Assembly (NCBI RefSeq): GCF_000002235.5
Contig: NW_022145611.1
Location: 18,201,633 to 18,265,632, forward strand
Length of the DNA stretch: 64,000 nucleotides
From: Strongylocentrotus purpuratus
Lineage: Eukaryota > Echinodermata > Echinoidea > Camarodonta > Strongylocentrotidae
Direction: 5' to 3'
Both the position numbers and the translations under genes were made by a program. The notes beneath the pieces are model-generated. The model did no database searches, was not told the DNA's origin, and saw only the letters and a program-made list of their open reading frames with translations. Of the stretch, positions 13,001 through 27,000 are shown one piece after another (positions within the stretch are counted from its first letter, which is position 1; each line of letters begins with the position of its first letter).

Positions 13001-14974
13001 GTAGTACTTGGAGGATTGGTGGATGGTTTGGAGGATACAGAACTGGCTTTTAGTTCAGGTTGCTTAGGCTTGTGGCTGTGGACGTCATCTGTTGACTGTG
13101 GAAGAGCTGGAGTGGGGGAGGATGACTGAGTTGTGTGATCGTTCAGAGGAGTTTCCTGAGTGATATTGTCCTTGGGGTTAGCATGCATAGAGGTGGCAAA
13201 GCCTTGTGACTGATTAGTTTTCCTCTCTGCCAGTATTGTTTCTATTTCTGATGTGTGATGCTGCTGCTGCTGTTGCCCATGGAAGCCCTGTACAGTATTG
13301 ACATAGTTGGCCTGATCGACATGAAGCATGGCGTAGTGACTGGGGTTGACTTCCCTCATCTCTGGGTGGAGCTGAGGCATTGAGTATACCCTTGTGGGTG
13401 AGCCAAGCTGACCAGTACCGTTCATCTGTCCAAAGCCACCCGTCACATAGGTCAAGTGGTTCTCTGGAAGCGATGGTTGCGAGTTGTAGATGTCTCCCAT
13501 GCCATGAGGAGGTAGATGGAAGTGGCGCGTAGGACTCCCAACACTACCTGGAGACATGTTAGAGTCAATGTCACTGTGATCTGCAAATTCACTTGGTGGG
13601 CTGACCAAAGGCCCTGCATATTCCTGGAATGGACTCATGATCCTCGACTTGTCTGGTGGGGTAGGCAGATTGTCCTCGTACCCTGTGGGTACAGCTATCA
13701 TAGACAGATCAGACGGTTGGGCTTTGTCCGTGAGATTTAGAGTCAATGCTGGTTTGAACTCCCGTTGCTGAGGACTGTACTGCTGTTGATAACCTTGCGA
13801 AACATGTCTGCTGTACATGCCGACCTGCGCGTGATAGTCCTGTATCCTCATCTGTTGGAATGCTTCTATGGGTAATGACTGGGACAAGTCTGCATCAATA
13901 TTGACATTCCCGCTTCCATGGAGATTCACCTCATGCATAGCTTCAATGGCTTGTAACCTCCTACTCACCAGATCAGGGCTACTACTGCTCACTAAATAAT
14001 TATTACTCTGCCTGGCAAGGTTAGGGGTACTAGCACTTCCTCTTGGATAAGGCGGTGGTGGTTTGTACTTGTTTTTCAACAGTTTTGCCGTGATATACTC
14101 CTCTGTGGTTTGAATGTGCTCTGACGTCAACTCAGGCACACTAATGGTATGTACAATGTTCCCATGGGGAGTCTTTATCAACAGGCCATGCTGCAGTGAT
14201 TCCAGAGAGTAGTCCATGTTGTTGCCGGTGTAGTAATTGTTAGGCGTGCCTCCATAGCTGAGTCTGAACTGCTGCCTGTAGTGATTGTTATGATTATGTT
14301 GCCTCAGTTCTGGCTGAGGATAGAGCACACTTTCCATATGTCCATACCCATTCTGCTTCCCCAGATTGCCCACACTCTGGCTCTGCTCACTCACAGTTAA
14401 CAACCTCTGCTGCAGCCTGGCCTGGATAAATGCCTCATAGTCAGGACTCTGCCTATATGCTGGCAACGATGCTTGCAGATGGGCACGCACTTTCTCATTG
14501 TTTGTTAGGCTGGGGTTGGAAGAGTTTGGTGACACCTGGTTGTGCAGTCCGTAATTGAGCGAGTTCACACTGGGGGCACTGTACACACTGCCGTTCTGAT
14601 CCAGCATGACCAGGTTGCCATTGGAGTAGCTGTAGTCGGTGGGAGGTCTGTCCAGACTGAGCTGGGAGGTAGTGAAAGGACCCATGTCATAGGCATGCTG
14701 GTTGTCAAGACTCAATTGAGATGTGGTGAAGTTGGTATTCCCTGTTTGGCCGATGATGAACTGCTGGTTACCAAGCTGGCCATCTGCCATCATGTGATGA
14801 GGAAGGTTCTCTGTTCACGGAAAGAAAAAATACATAATTTAAGTTTTCATACCAATGATCATGAGATGATTTAATTAAATATGAGATTCATAATTTTTTC
14901 CATCCATGGCTATATTCTAATTTCAATTTCAGTTAATTCTTATTTAAATTCATCTCTCTCTCTCTCTCTCTCTC

Positions 14975-15015
<41 letters not shown>

Positions 15016-18000
15016 TCTCACCACTTTATATAAAATGAACTGCCAAACGTGAATTTCAGATACGATGCAGAAGCTAGTGATCGGTTATTTGAGGAACCCA
15101 AACTTAGTTGCAGAGCTGCCAACCTTGTGCGACCCAAAAAAAGGAACCATGATCATTATGATGGCCCCAAAAAAAGGAATTTCAAGCAAAAAAAGGAATT
15201 CATTAAAACGAAACTTACAACCAGAAAAAAGAGAAAGAACGAATTTGGAGGAAAAAACGGAAAGGTTGGCAGCTCTGTAATTGGTAATTGTCTACATGCC
15301 CAGTCAGATGAAACCACTTGCAAATAATCTGCTAGGGCTCATAATAGCAAAATAAACGTCAACACAAAAGCAAAAATAACAAAGCCTTATAGGGCAGGTC
15401 CAATCCAACAACAAGCTGCATTATTTAAAAGCAGATACAACAAACTAAAATATTTTCAAAAATGAGGAAAATCAGATTTATGAATTGACATGAAAAACCA
15501 AAACTATGGAAAACTATGAAATTCACTATACAATCTTGAACTTTTTGTGATGTCATTTCCTCACTAGTTATCATTTGCTTTTTCTGTTTTGAAACCATAA
15601 ATAACATTAACATTTTGATTTATCATTATTGATTTACCAATAGAAGCCGTTCTATTTACCAATAGAAGCCTAATTGGTAAATCAATAATGATAAATCAAA
15701 ATCGTTTTTAGCAACTGTCCACCAAAAAAATTGAAAACCATAAATAACATTCCCTTTTTAATCCCACTGAATTGGAACTGAATCATAAGTTAAGCCCAAC
15801 CCCAATGTGAAATTTGAGCTATTGTTGCTTCCATCTTACCTTCAGATGAAGCTCCTTCTCCTAATATGAGACTATCTCTATTCCTCATCTTGCCAGACAT
15901 CTGCTGTCCATCCATTGACAGCCTTCTTTCTGGGTCTACCACAGTGATTAGCTTGTCTGCCGGAAAGCCATCGACGAGAACCTCTCTGCTACCAAGCCTA
16001 ATATATGAGAATGAAAATCATGATAATGAATATTCAGGTTGCTAAAAGTATGAAGACTGAAGAATCTGTGGAAAACAGCCATGTACAATGTACATGTGTA
16101 CACTTCTAGCTTTTGGTAATGATATTGGGTGTGGTTTTTACCCAGGGCTGCCTAACCCTCAGTATATCTTCTCCATACAAGAGCTGGCAGTGGCTGCACA
16201 CTCAGCATGGCTCAGTACATGCAAAGAGAAAAACATCTGGGAGCATTCCTAGCAATGCACCCTCTATTCAACTAAAAGCAGAATAAATTAAAGAGCAGTG
16301 GAACCTCTATCTAGTACCTAATTATCATAATAATGACAAATTCCCTGCCCTCTCAGAGCCTAACATTATCAGACTCCTGAATAAGCAAGCATGTGCAGTG
16401 AACATATTTGCACAAAAACATGTGCCAAAATAAAGCAATTATGGTACACACCTGTATGAGAACTGTGGCTGATGACACAATAGAATTTACAACCACAATA
16501 CTGGATCAGAATAATAACATGCTCACAAACTTCTACATATCTTGATCCATTCTCTTCAGTCATAGCCCAAGGGATGGATTAAAGTGATTTAAATAAACAT
16601 TAAGAATTCCTAGCATTCCGAAAATTCATGATGAAATGTTGATTACAGTTAAATGGAGAGGTCAAAGAGAGGTCAATATCATGTCCTCAACAACAACAAA
16701 GGAAACATGACTTCAGTGAATAAACAGGAATAGCCCCATTTGCACTAGCAAAAATTATTGTATAACAAATAAAAAACATATTTTGTCTCATCTCAACATC
16801 TAAATTTGCCCTAGCTGACAATAAACATATATGGTGTACTATAAAGCTGACCTCTCCAAGATTTCTTTGTAAATTATTCCTTTATATATTGTAATCCATT
16901 CTACATGTCCATCTCTTCTGCAATAAAATTCTTCTCATGTGAATGCCCTGTAGGATGCACAGAGATTGTTTTTTTTTTTTTTTACTCACTTGACTGTTTC
17001 AACAGTATACTTGTGGAACTGCTGCTGGAGTCTGCATATCCTGCACACATACTTGGCCGTCTCAGCGTCTTCCATCTGGAATTGCAGGACATCGTGAGAG
17101 CGGGATGTCCCCACTCCAAAGGCACGCCGATTGTGGCCCATGCTGACAACCTCATGCCACCTAAACAGGATAAGGATTTCAAGAGTAATGAATATACATT
17201 AGCAATGTTTAGAGTAACATAGACATTGGGAATTAGGAATTTGCAAGTTCAGAGATTTAGGCATCTCAAAGACTCAAACAAAAAAAACAAAAAAATCAGA
17301 GTAAATATAAGAATTATGAAGGTGTTACTTACAGTAATTTTTAGGAGAAAAAAACACCACAGAATGTCTACTCTATCTCCTACCCCCCCCCCCCCCCAAA
17401 AAAAAAAAAAAAAATTCTTAGGAGGTAAAATCACCACAGAATGTCTACTCTATCCTCTACCCTCCCCCCTCCCCCACCACCTCCTGAATGTAATACAGTA
17501 AATACATCTTTGAGATAAGCAGGTGCTTAACTGCCCTTTTGAAGGAATGCACGGTCAATACATTTCTAATGTCAGAAGGTAGAAAATTCCAAACATCAGA
17601 GCTATTGGCCCGAATTCACAAAGGAGGTTTGTCGACAAACCTCCTTTTGTTATTTACAAACCAGGTTTGTAAAAAACGCCATATGACGTACATATACCTC
17701 GGTTTGTCGACAAACATCCTTTGTGAATTCGGGCCATTATGTCTAATAGATTTATGAGCCAACACTGTACAAGGATTTGATCTATGTATATTACTTGCTT
17801 GTTTTGTGGGATAGGTATGAATATCATTATTATGGCGAGAGACAACCAAGAAATGTGTGGCCACATACAACCCATATACCGGGATACACATTTTTATTTT
17901 ATAACAGAATTTAATCATCATTTCCACCTGTAAAATATGACACACCAAAATATCCGGTTTACGACCAGACATTTTCAAATCACAAATGGTTGTAGGACTA

Positions 18001-21000
18001 CTCATCATTGAATGCATTGGGTAGACAAATAAAGGGGGGAAAAGAAGGAATTTCTTGCCTACATCATCAAGAATAACCTTAAACTTGAGACAGACATTAT
18101 CACCCGAATTGACAATCATCTCATCTCTAAATTTGGTCATGTGTTTACATTATCACTCATACAACACTAAAGATAAGGCATGCACTTTATTTGCACACAC
18201 TATCTCACGGCATTACAGATGTGACATGTCAAAATACAGAATATGTTTACACTTTAGAACTCTCTGCACAATCACTTTACATTCCATCTCTCCCGACTCT
18301 CTTTCATTTACAACAACCCTGTTGACAAACAGCTCAAAGTCTGGATAACCTTTTGGTCTGATCTGAAAACTTGAAGAATGCTTTAGACTTTGACCCTCTC
18401 TGACACCTCTCATTGTCCTCAGAGGTATGCAATGGTGGTACACTAAACAAAATCAATCAGTATTGACTGTGAACTCTGCTCTGGAATGGCTAACAATCAA
18501 CAAATGAATCAGACAAACTTCCTCTTCTAGTTACAAGTACTTAAAGCCAGTTAAAGGTACTATTCATATCTCATACTATGTTTAAATGGGAAACTTGAAT
18601 CTACATGTAGTTGAAATAACTTCAAATGATACACATATTAGTGAAAAATGCTATTGCTTTATTATCATGACTTGTGGCAAGAGAGAATTTTGCAAATTTC
18701 ATCCCTCACTTTAAAACTCCATTTGATGAATTTTCTAGGGGAAGTGACCTATAACTATAATAAATATTTACTCACTCAAAATGAACGGTTTCTTGTCTAT
18801 TCAGATGTTTTACACTCAGGCCTGAGAAGGATGCACTGATGAACAATTCATTTCCGGAATCATCCTGAAATGGGAAGAAAATCAAGCATTTACATTTATG
18901 TACAGTAGGCGGTATTTACAACATACTACTTTATTTACCATCAAATGTGAATTATTTGCTCTTTGAATTATTTTGCATTAACTTGGGTAATACAGTAAGT
19001 CCCTAATAGAGAGGACTTCTACTAGGGCTGCACAAATATTGCCTTCAAATGATGTCATAAATTACCAAGAAAGAAATCATAAATATTGGAAAAGAGAATG
19101 CAAGCTTGACACAATCTATCAAGCTAGTATTTGGAAACAATGGAAACATCGTTTGATAATAATTAGTATTTTCAAGGATGACCATTCCCCACTGCTGAAT
19201 TGTTTGTTTAGCCTGTGTTTAACAATGGATATTGAAAAAATTAAAACAACATGACCCATTGTCCAAGCATTATGGATCTATGAAGGTTGTATGTGAGGGG
19301 AGGAAGGCTGTAGTGTACAGTACGTATCAACATACATTTTGCTATATTAATAGCACAGGTTCCACTACATTAACTCTAAAGGGTCCATTGATATCAAAAC
19401 TGCTTTTGGGGCGAAATGCAGCTCACAGGACCACAATTGCAATTCTTATTAGATTTAAGCCAGTAGGAAAACTACTACGGCATAAATACTACTAATAAAC
19501 AAGGCCAGCACACAGGTGTCAAGTTAAAAGGTGTTCATGTTTGAGTTGGTTGTTATGTTAATTGCGTGTGTTATGCTGGTGTGTATACCAGGGACAAGTC
19601 CCTATGTATACTACATGTATGTCCCTAAATTATACACAAAAGTGTTGTCATATTACCCCAATTTTAATCATGCATTCATTTATTTCAGGTAATACAAATA
19701 AATCAATGAATTGTGTAACCATCCCTTAAATAAATACTACACTCACACCATATTACAAGGTCATTATTATTTTCATTACACTTCGTAATCTTAATGATGC
19801 AATGCATGAATGCAAAGTAAATCTAAATAAAGCATAATTTAGCATATTTGGTAACCAATGAAGCATTGCCCTTTTCAGAAATATATTTTGGTTATTTTTG
19901 TTCCTCTAAATATTGAAGGAGGAGGGGGAAAAAGCATAGAATGGTTCAGTTTTATAGGATCCTTTAAAACAGGTCTTTTGAAAGAGCTTCACTTCCGGCA
20001 TTGTCAAATCACATATCTTCAACAAGAGTCCCTGAAAATGTTAAACTCTAAACTAAGAGATTTTGACATCTGAGACAAAGTTTTATAAATCACAATGAAA
20101 CAGTGGGAAAGTTTATAGCAAACTACACAGTACGTAACTTCCTCCATCTTCTACTACTTCAGCTAAAAAATACCTGTTTTTAAATTTGTATTTAGGTTTT
20201 GAGTCATCATAGAACAGCTCCCATCAAGTATTTCTTGGACTTTTGTTTGATAGATGTACCAAATATAAACTTTAAAAAATATAACTGTATAAGCCTAAAA
20301 CCCATTAATTTCTGAACAATAAAAAAATGCTACACGCAAAACTGCAGTCGAGGCTAGCTAGGTAAAACAATTAGGGTTAAGTGGAAATTATCAAGCGTAA
20401 AACTATGTTATTACAGGGCTGAAAAATTAAACAATAGGCCTAGAATTCTATCTACGCAATTCTCGTTACTATGCAGTGACTTGGTAACGCAATGGGTAGC
20501 AACAACTATACATTCTTAGCATATATTTTGTGGTTGAATACCAAACAAATTAAATATTTTTTCTAACAATTATCCCCTAATACAATGAAAGAAACACATG
20601 TGGTTTAGATGTGCAGTAGCATGACAAAGAATGGCATTGCATACATACAGAACTATGCAGTCACCACAAATGATTACACTTGTATTGCATAGCTGGATAT
20701 ATGATGTCATAGAAAAATCCATGAAAATTACTCATTCAAATTGCGCAAGAAGGCTGTATTTTAACGACAGAAGAATAATACTGAACAAAAAAAATCTGAT
20801 AATGTATACATTTCTAGTTTCGTGTAAGAGCAACAAATCAATAATGGAATAAATGGAATGATAAAAAATTCTTCAAAATGATAATTAATAAGAAATAGAG
20901 ATACAAGTCATAATGTAAATGGATTATCTCTTAATTGCCACAGGTTATGTCAACAGCCAAAATGTTGACATTGTACATGTAGTATTGTACTGTGTATATT

Positions 21001-24000
21001 ATATTTTTGAACCAAGAAAAAAGCAAGTCTTTTTCCCATGAAATTCAAAACAGGGTCATGACTGTGAAGAGTGATATTTTTTTATGAAAACAATTTGTTT
21101 TCTTCTCACAATGAACAATGGGGGAAAAACAAAGCATGACTACAATACTAAAACCATGTCTTATGCAACCTTACATGTTTATAAACTTGTAAGAACTATA
21201 GAGGCTGCTAAAAATAAATGTTATTATTCAAAAAAATAAATGATTACTCTTTGGAAAGATTGTTCTAAGCACAATAGACTTACTTTAGCTGGGAAGCTCT
21301 CTTGTCCATAACCTTGTAGTTTAGCAGCCTGTTCAATGTACCCAAGTTCACTCTGACATGTTGACATGCCAACCTTGGCCTGATGTGCATTCATAACCTT
21401 GAGAAGCAACTCCGACAAACTCACGTTTTCTGTGGTCATGTTCTGTAGAAAAAGATAACATAAATAATGATATTTTAAGGGGGAGTACATGAGCAATTAT
21501 AGAATCATATTTTGCTCAATATGTCATACTAAAGATATCTGCTTCAAATACTACTACTGTATACAAAATACTTTTTCCACATTTTTCTACAGAGGGACTT
21601 TTTATAATAACCCAAACTTCATGTACAGTACTGTACAAAGAATAGGAAACAGCTCTTTTGTGTTGAAAAAGATTAAGGAAACTTATCCCCTCACAAATAA
21701 GGGGTATAAACCTTACATTCAACAAAATTATCAAATAAAAGTTTGAAATAGCCTCTGATGATAAGGTGATTAGGATGAGTAGGATGGGTGAACAATCACA
21801 AACACTCTCTTGCCTTACATCATGGATGAGGTTGGGTGAACAGATGGTATTTACCGGTATTGTCTTGGCCCAGATATAGAACAAAACAATAACAAAAGTT
21901 GTACAATACACACTCTGGAAGAATCCCTCACCCTTTATGCACCCCGTAATCCGATGTGTACATTTCTATGTGCATGCATACATGTATGGAAAGAAACAAA
22001 TTGGGGTAGAATGTTTCAGCCAGGTTTATGTTAATTTCTTTGTTTCACAGCCGTGTAATCCAAGCCTCCCTATGGAAACCACTGGCTGCTTGTGCTGCTA
22101 GCCTACACTGACGCGTGTCTTGGGTTACATCCTACTACTCACAAGGCCTGTCCTCATCAGTCCCCATCAGCTTGAGTTTGCCGAATAGCCCTAGAGTTTC
22201 AAGCTGATGAAAACACGATTTGTAACTCCCCGAATCAGAAATAGCAGGCTATTTGGCAAACTTGAGCTGATGATGACAGGCCTACAGAGACTCCTATTCC
22301 TACAGATGTTCTGCAAATCACGTGCAATCCACATGCCTGTATTTTAATGTCACTACCCAAAATCCATCAGATTTATTGAGCATACCAAATCAAGTTTTCT
22401 TAGAATACAAGAACATGACATCTTACACTTTCATAGCTCTCAAAGAGCATATTAACATTCCTTCAAAGAAAGGGATTTTGGAAGGAAGAAATCAAATTAT
22501 TTTCTTTCGCTTCTTTTTCGGTGTACTGATTGACCCATTATCCTTGTTGGGATAAAGATCTTGATTTACAAGCACCAAAGTAATTTCTCCAAAGAAATTT
22601 GGAATTCAAGAGCAACATGTATTAACTCAACAATAGTTAGCTTAAATCAAACACTGTTTAAAAATCGAAAATTTAAACAAAAGTTTTTGAGAAGACCTAA
22701 AATAGAGAAAATGGTTTAAGAGAGATGGATCTGCCAACAGATGGACCAAGGTACAACTGTACAATACATTGTCTACTCATACAGAAGAAGGGGAAGGGTG
22801 GTGGATGGGCTCATCATGCTATTCCAGTGATAATAGACAAGCTATGTTTATGCTATGCTCTATAACATAGCCCTACCTAAATACATTTTCATAGTGAATA
22901 TCGATGGTTGGTGACATTTCTGATTCAGCTAAAGAAAAAGAAAATATGGTAAACCACATTACACTAATAAAACAATACCTATTGAGCAAGTACATGTAGG
23001 TCCTATGTATTTTTGTGCGAATGTACAGTAGGCCCCACATACATTTCCATATAATACCCATGATGCCATGAACTCAGTGCTACATTGAGCTGCTTGCATT
23101 CTGGCTGCAAAAACAAGCAGTTGATGACCTGTGAACCTTCAACCTGTCACGGATTGGAACAGTAATGGGGAGAAAAAAAGAGAAAGGATGAGGGACCGAG
23201 GGAGCAGGAATCGGAGGAGTAAAAAGGCAGACAGACAGAGAAACCTATACCCCTATGAGGAAACCCAGACATATACAAATATGTGGGGAAAACTTCAAGT
23301 TCTGAGACAGAGAGGCACAGAAACATCGATAATGAAAAAAGAGAGAGAAAAAAGAGAGAGAGAGAGAGAGAGAGGGGGGTGGGGAAGAAAACAGAAAATT
23401 ACAGACAGACAAACAGATGGGACATAGAGAAATGGGGAAAGGGTACTGGACAAATATGAACATCAAACTTATGGAATGCACTTGAAGATCATGAACAACT
23501 GAGAAGACATCAACATCCATGTACTTTCCCCATCTATAAATTGTGATGAAAATCTACCACTTTTCATCCCCACAGCTCCATCCATCTCCCTCACTCCCTC
23601 CATCTCCTCATCATATGGTCTATCCCTACAGGACTGGAGACACAGATAAATTGCCTGACACTATCAAGGTCAAAGCTAAGGTCAACTCACCTTAGGCAGC
23701 AGAACATACTCATTCTGGTAGAATTCCACAGTGTGCTTGGCAGGGTCAGAATTCCCAATCTCAGCTGTCATTGGGGAAAGAGAAAGCGGGAGAGATAGAA
23801 AGAAAAATAAAAGTTAAGTCACATGCAAGAAAGACATTCCCTAGAAAGCAATAGCATTCACCAAAATAAGGTCACAGCAAGAGTCCACATCGGACAAGGA
23901 ATAGTGGTTTTAATTTTCAGGAAGGAATGTTGTTCTTGGTCTAGTATTTTTAGATATTTTGGGTGATTTTGTGACCACTTTCACTGAGAAGGCAAACCCA

Positions 24001-27000
24001 ATCGTGACTCACGGGGGGACACATGAATTGAAATGCCCTCAAATTTAAAATCTAAGAGAATTTGATGAATAAGGTCTTGATTTGGTGTGATTTTGATTTA
24101 TCAAAGCAATCTGCTTTTACCACAATATACACTATATGCAAGAAGATAATGGAGCTACAAAGTATTCATACGTTAGAGTTATCAAGGCCAAAGTTCAAGA
24201 AATTTCATATCACTTTGTCAAAAACCAACATAGGTTTACCAAAAGTTCTCTGACTTCTGACAAAGCTTTACAGTACATACATACATGTACTAGTATTTTG
24301 TATTTTACACACATATATGTACATGTAGATAATGATCTTCTGCTTGTACACTCCCTGCCTGTTCTTATATTCATGCCTGTTCTTATATTCATGCTACATG
24401 TATATGCATGCAAAGTAAATGTAGAAGATTTATAAATCATTTTAAACATAACTGAGACATACAAAATTACAAACCTTGTAATGCAAAGCTGGCTAGAGTC
24501 ACTGCTTGTTCCTCATTGCATGGTAAAATACCCTCTATGAAATCACTCTTCAACTGCAAAAAGTACATATATCTGAAATAAAGACAACACATACGAATCA
24601 AATAATAACAGGCACACTGTATAACTTTATGACATATATATGACCCCTGTGAATAGTTACATTGCATTGTTTCAACTGGAAAATATGACTTGAATTCTTG
24701 AACTTGAACTTATCCTAATGAACTTGCATTTTTGCACTTTTTACTTCTTCATAAATTACTCAAACAAACATTTGTCTCAGTATATGAGCACTGTAATGAT
24801 ACCAGAACATGAAGGAATGTGGTGTGTATACCGTACTTGTAAGAATACAACATTTTCATACTTAACAATACATTGTACATGCAGATACAGTTTGTTCTTA
24901 TTTCTCCCACTAAATCTCTAACATGTTAACAATGTACATGTAGGTTTAGTTAGGTTTAGTTGTCAAATACAAACATTGCTGAGGTGCTCTGCAATAACTA
25001 ATAGAGTTTTCACATTCATATTCTCTTTTTCCTCCAAATGTGTGAGTCCTACATGTACTTCATCAGAAGGGTATGAATAACTGCCTCAAACAAAAGCAAG
25101 TCTCTGTAATCTAAATTCTAAATCGCTTGGCAATTTTTAATTCATGTTTGGCAATACTGCAATCTATGTTATTGTTTGGGCCTACCTGTACATAATGTAC
25201 AGTAACATGGTCATACATGTATGTACTGTACACATCCACTTTCATAGTGAGATGAAAAGAGAACAGTAATTGTAAGACCTACATTCTACATTCTCTAATC
25301 GGCTTTTCCAGTGTTGAGTAGGATAGTGTTGAAGCTTATCGCTTTTTATTTGAATTTCTAAGTTTTCACAGAATACATGAACCTTCCTCAAGTTCCTCCT
25401 ATAAAGTACCAGAGTAAATGCACATTTCTTCATGGAAAGAAGAAAACTATAGACAAATAAAAACACACCAAACTGTAGTGATGGTCAATGTAATATTTCC
25501 TTGACTAACGCACAAATAGTAGATCCATGGTCCCACTAACCAGTGAGGAATGCAGTAAGCTACAATGTAATATGCTACCACCACTTGGTGCATTAGTGCT
25601 TTGGGCAGGATTTGACGTGTACATAATACTTCTTGATAGAACACAATGACCTGTGAGGAAGGAATGTGACCCGAGTCGTCAATAAAAGATTGGTATGCAA
25701 TGGACAGTTGACTCTTTTCATTACTTTTCAAGGAAATAATCCTAGCATACATCTAACCTGGCAGGACAAGGTAAAGGAGCTTATACATTTTGTATTCAAC
25801 AATCATCTGTACTTAGCTAAGTACTACAAAAGTGCATGTACATGTACATAATAGATGAAGACATTGGGACAAAACATATTACAAAAACATACACTTGAGT
25901 TGTAATTTACTACATAATTTGGTACAACCTCAATAGAAGAAAGACCAACAAATAAAGATAAAAATTTATAATAACACCACATGAAGTGCTATTCACGTGA
26001 TATCAACAACAAAAAATATGTCACCCATTGTTCAAGTTGAAGAAATCTCAAAACAAACCTCCTTTTATGTTTTTTTAAAAATAATTCTGAGTTAAAACTA
26101 AAATGGATTTGTTTCGTATCTACCCACTTATATTACATGTACATGTACATGTACTTCATGAAATATTGCAGTGATGAAAATATAGAGAGGGAGAAAATCA
26201 GTAGTTATCACCAAACAGAATGATTCTGTCATTTAAGGAAAGCGTGAAAAGAAGTTCTTCATTGACAAAGGCTTCAAGCCTTTCCGAATTCCGAGAAAGT
26301 TCATCACATATTTCTGGTGAAATTGAATCAGTGTGGGAACTCGGACGCTGGACTGCAATGCCATGAACTGGAAAGCTTGAGGACATTCAACAGCTAAGCA
26401 GCTGGCATGCACAACGATTAACCTTTCTCCCCTCTCATTTCACAACAAAACTTTCTACATGTAGTTCTGAGCCTTTGTAAATGGTTCAAGGACAAGCGCA
26501 TGCAGACCATAGCATTCCATTCTGCTCATGTACATGATGTACTCATGAAAATAGGAATGTTATCAATAATAAATATGATATTTCTGAACATGCTTTTATC
26601 ATCATTAATTGACTACTACTAGTAGGCTTCACGTGGCTAATCTCATATAAATATAAATCTAGTCTATCAACCATGTGTAGGCCTACATTAGGTATACTAA
26701 TTTGCAAATTTTAAGACAATATTTCCTAAATACACAGGCAAGGGCCATTATCTCAAAGTTTTTGGTTTTACAGTACCAAAATCTGCAATGCTTTTTGTTT
26801 GCTATTATAACAAAAACTCAGTTTTACATAAGGAGTACAATTTACTTGTTTTTAATTTCCAAAGACCATCAAACTGTTCAAAACTTCCTCTCCCACCACT
26901 TTCAAAATTACTGCAGTGTACATTGTACGTTCCCACATTCATATGAAAATGGAACGTTCGCACTACGCCTTCATGCATACCTAAGTTATTGATCATGCAT

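Noticed and set aside
12944-14874. Plus-strand frames opposite the large PTP exon
   Set aside because: Antisense shadows of a well-supported coding exon.
15049-15327. 92-codon Lys-rich frame
   Set aside because: It covers the A-rich MITE at 15111-15277 and has no coding signature.
23131-23427. 98-codon Arg/Glu-rich frame
   Set aside because: Low-complexity purine tract around a (GA)n repeat inside an intron.
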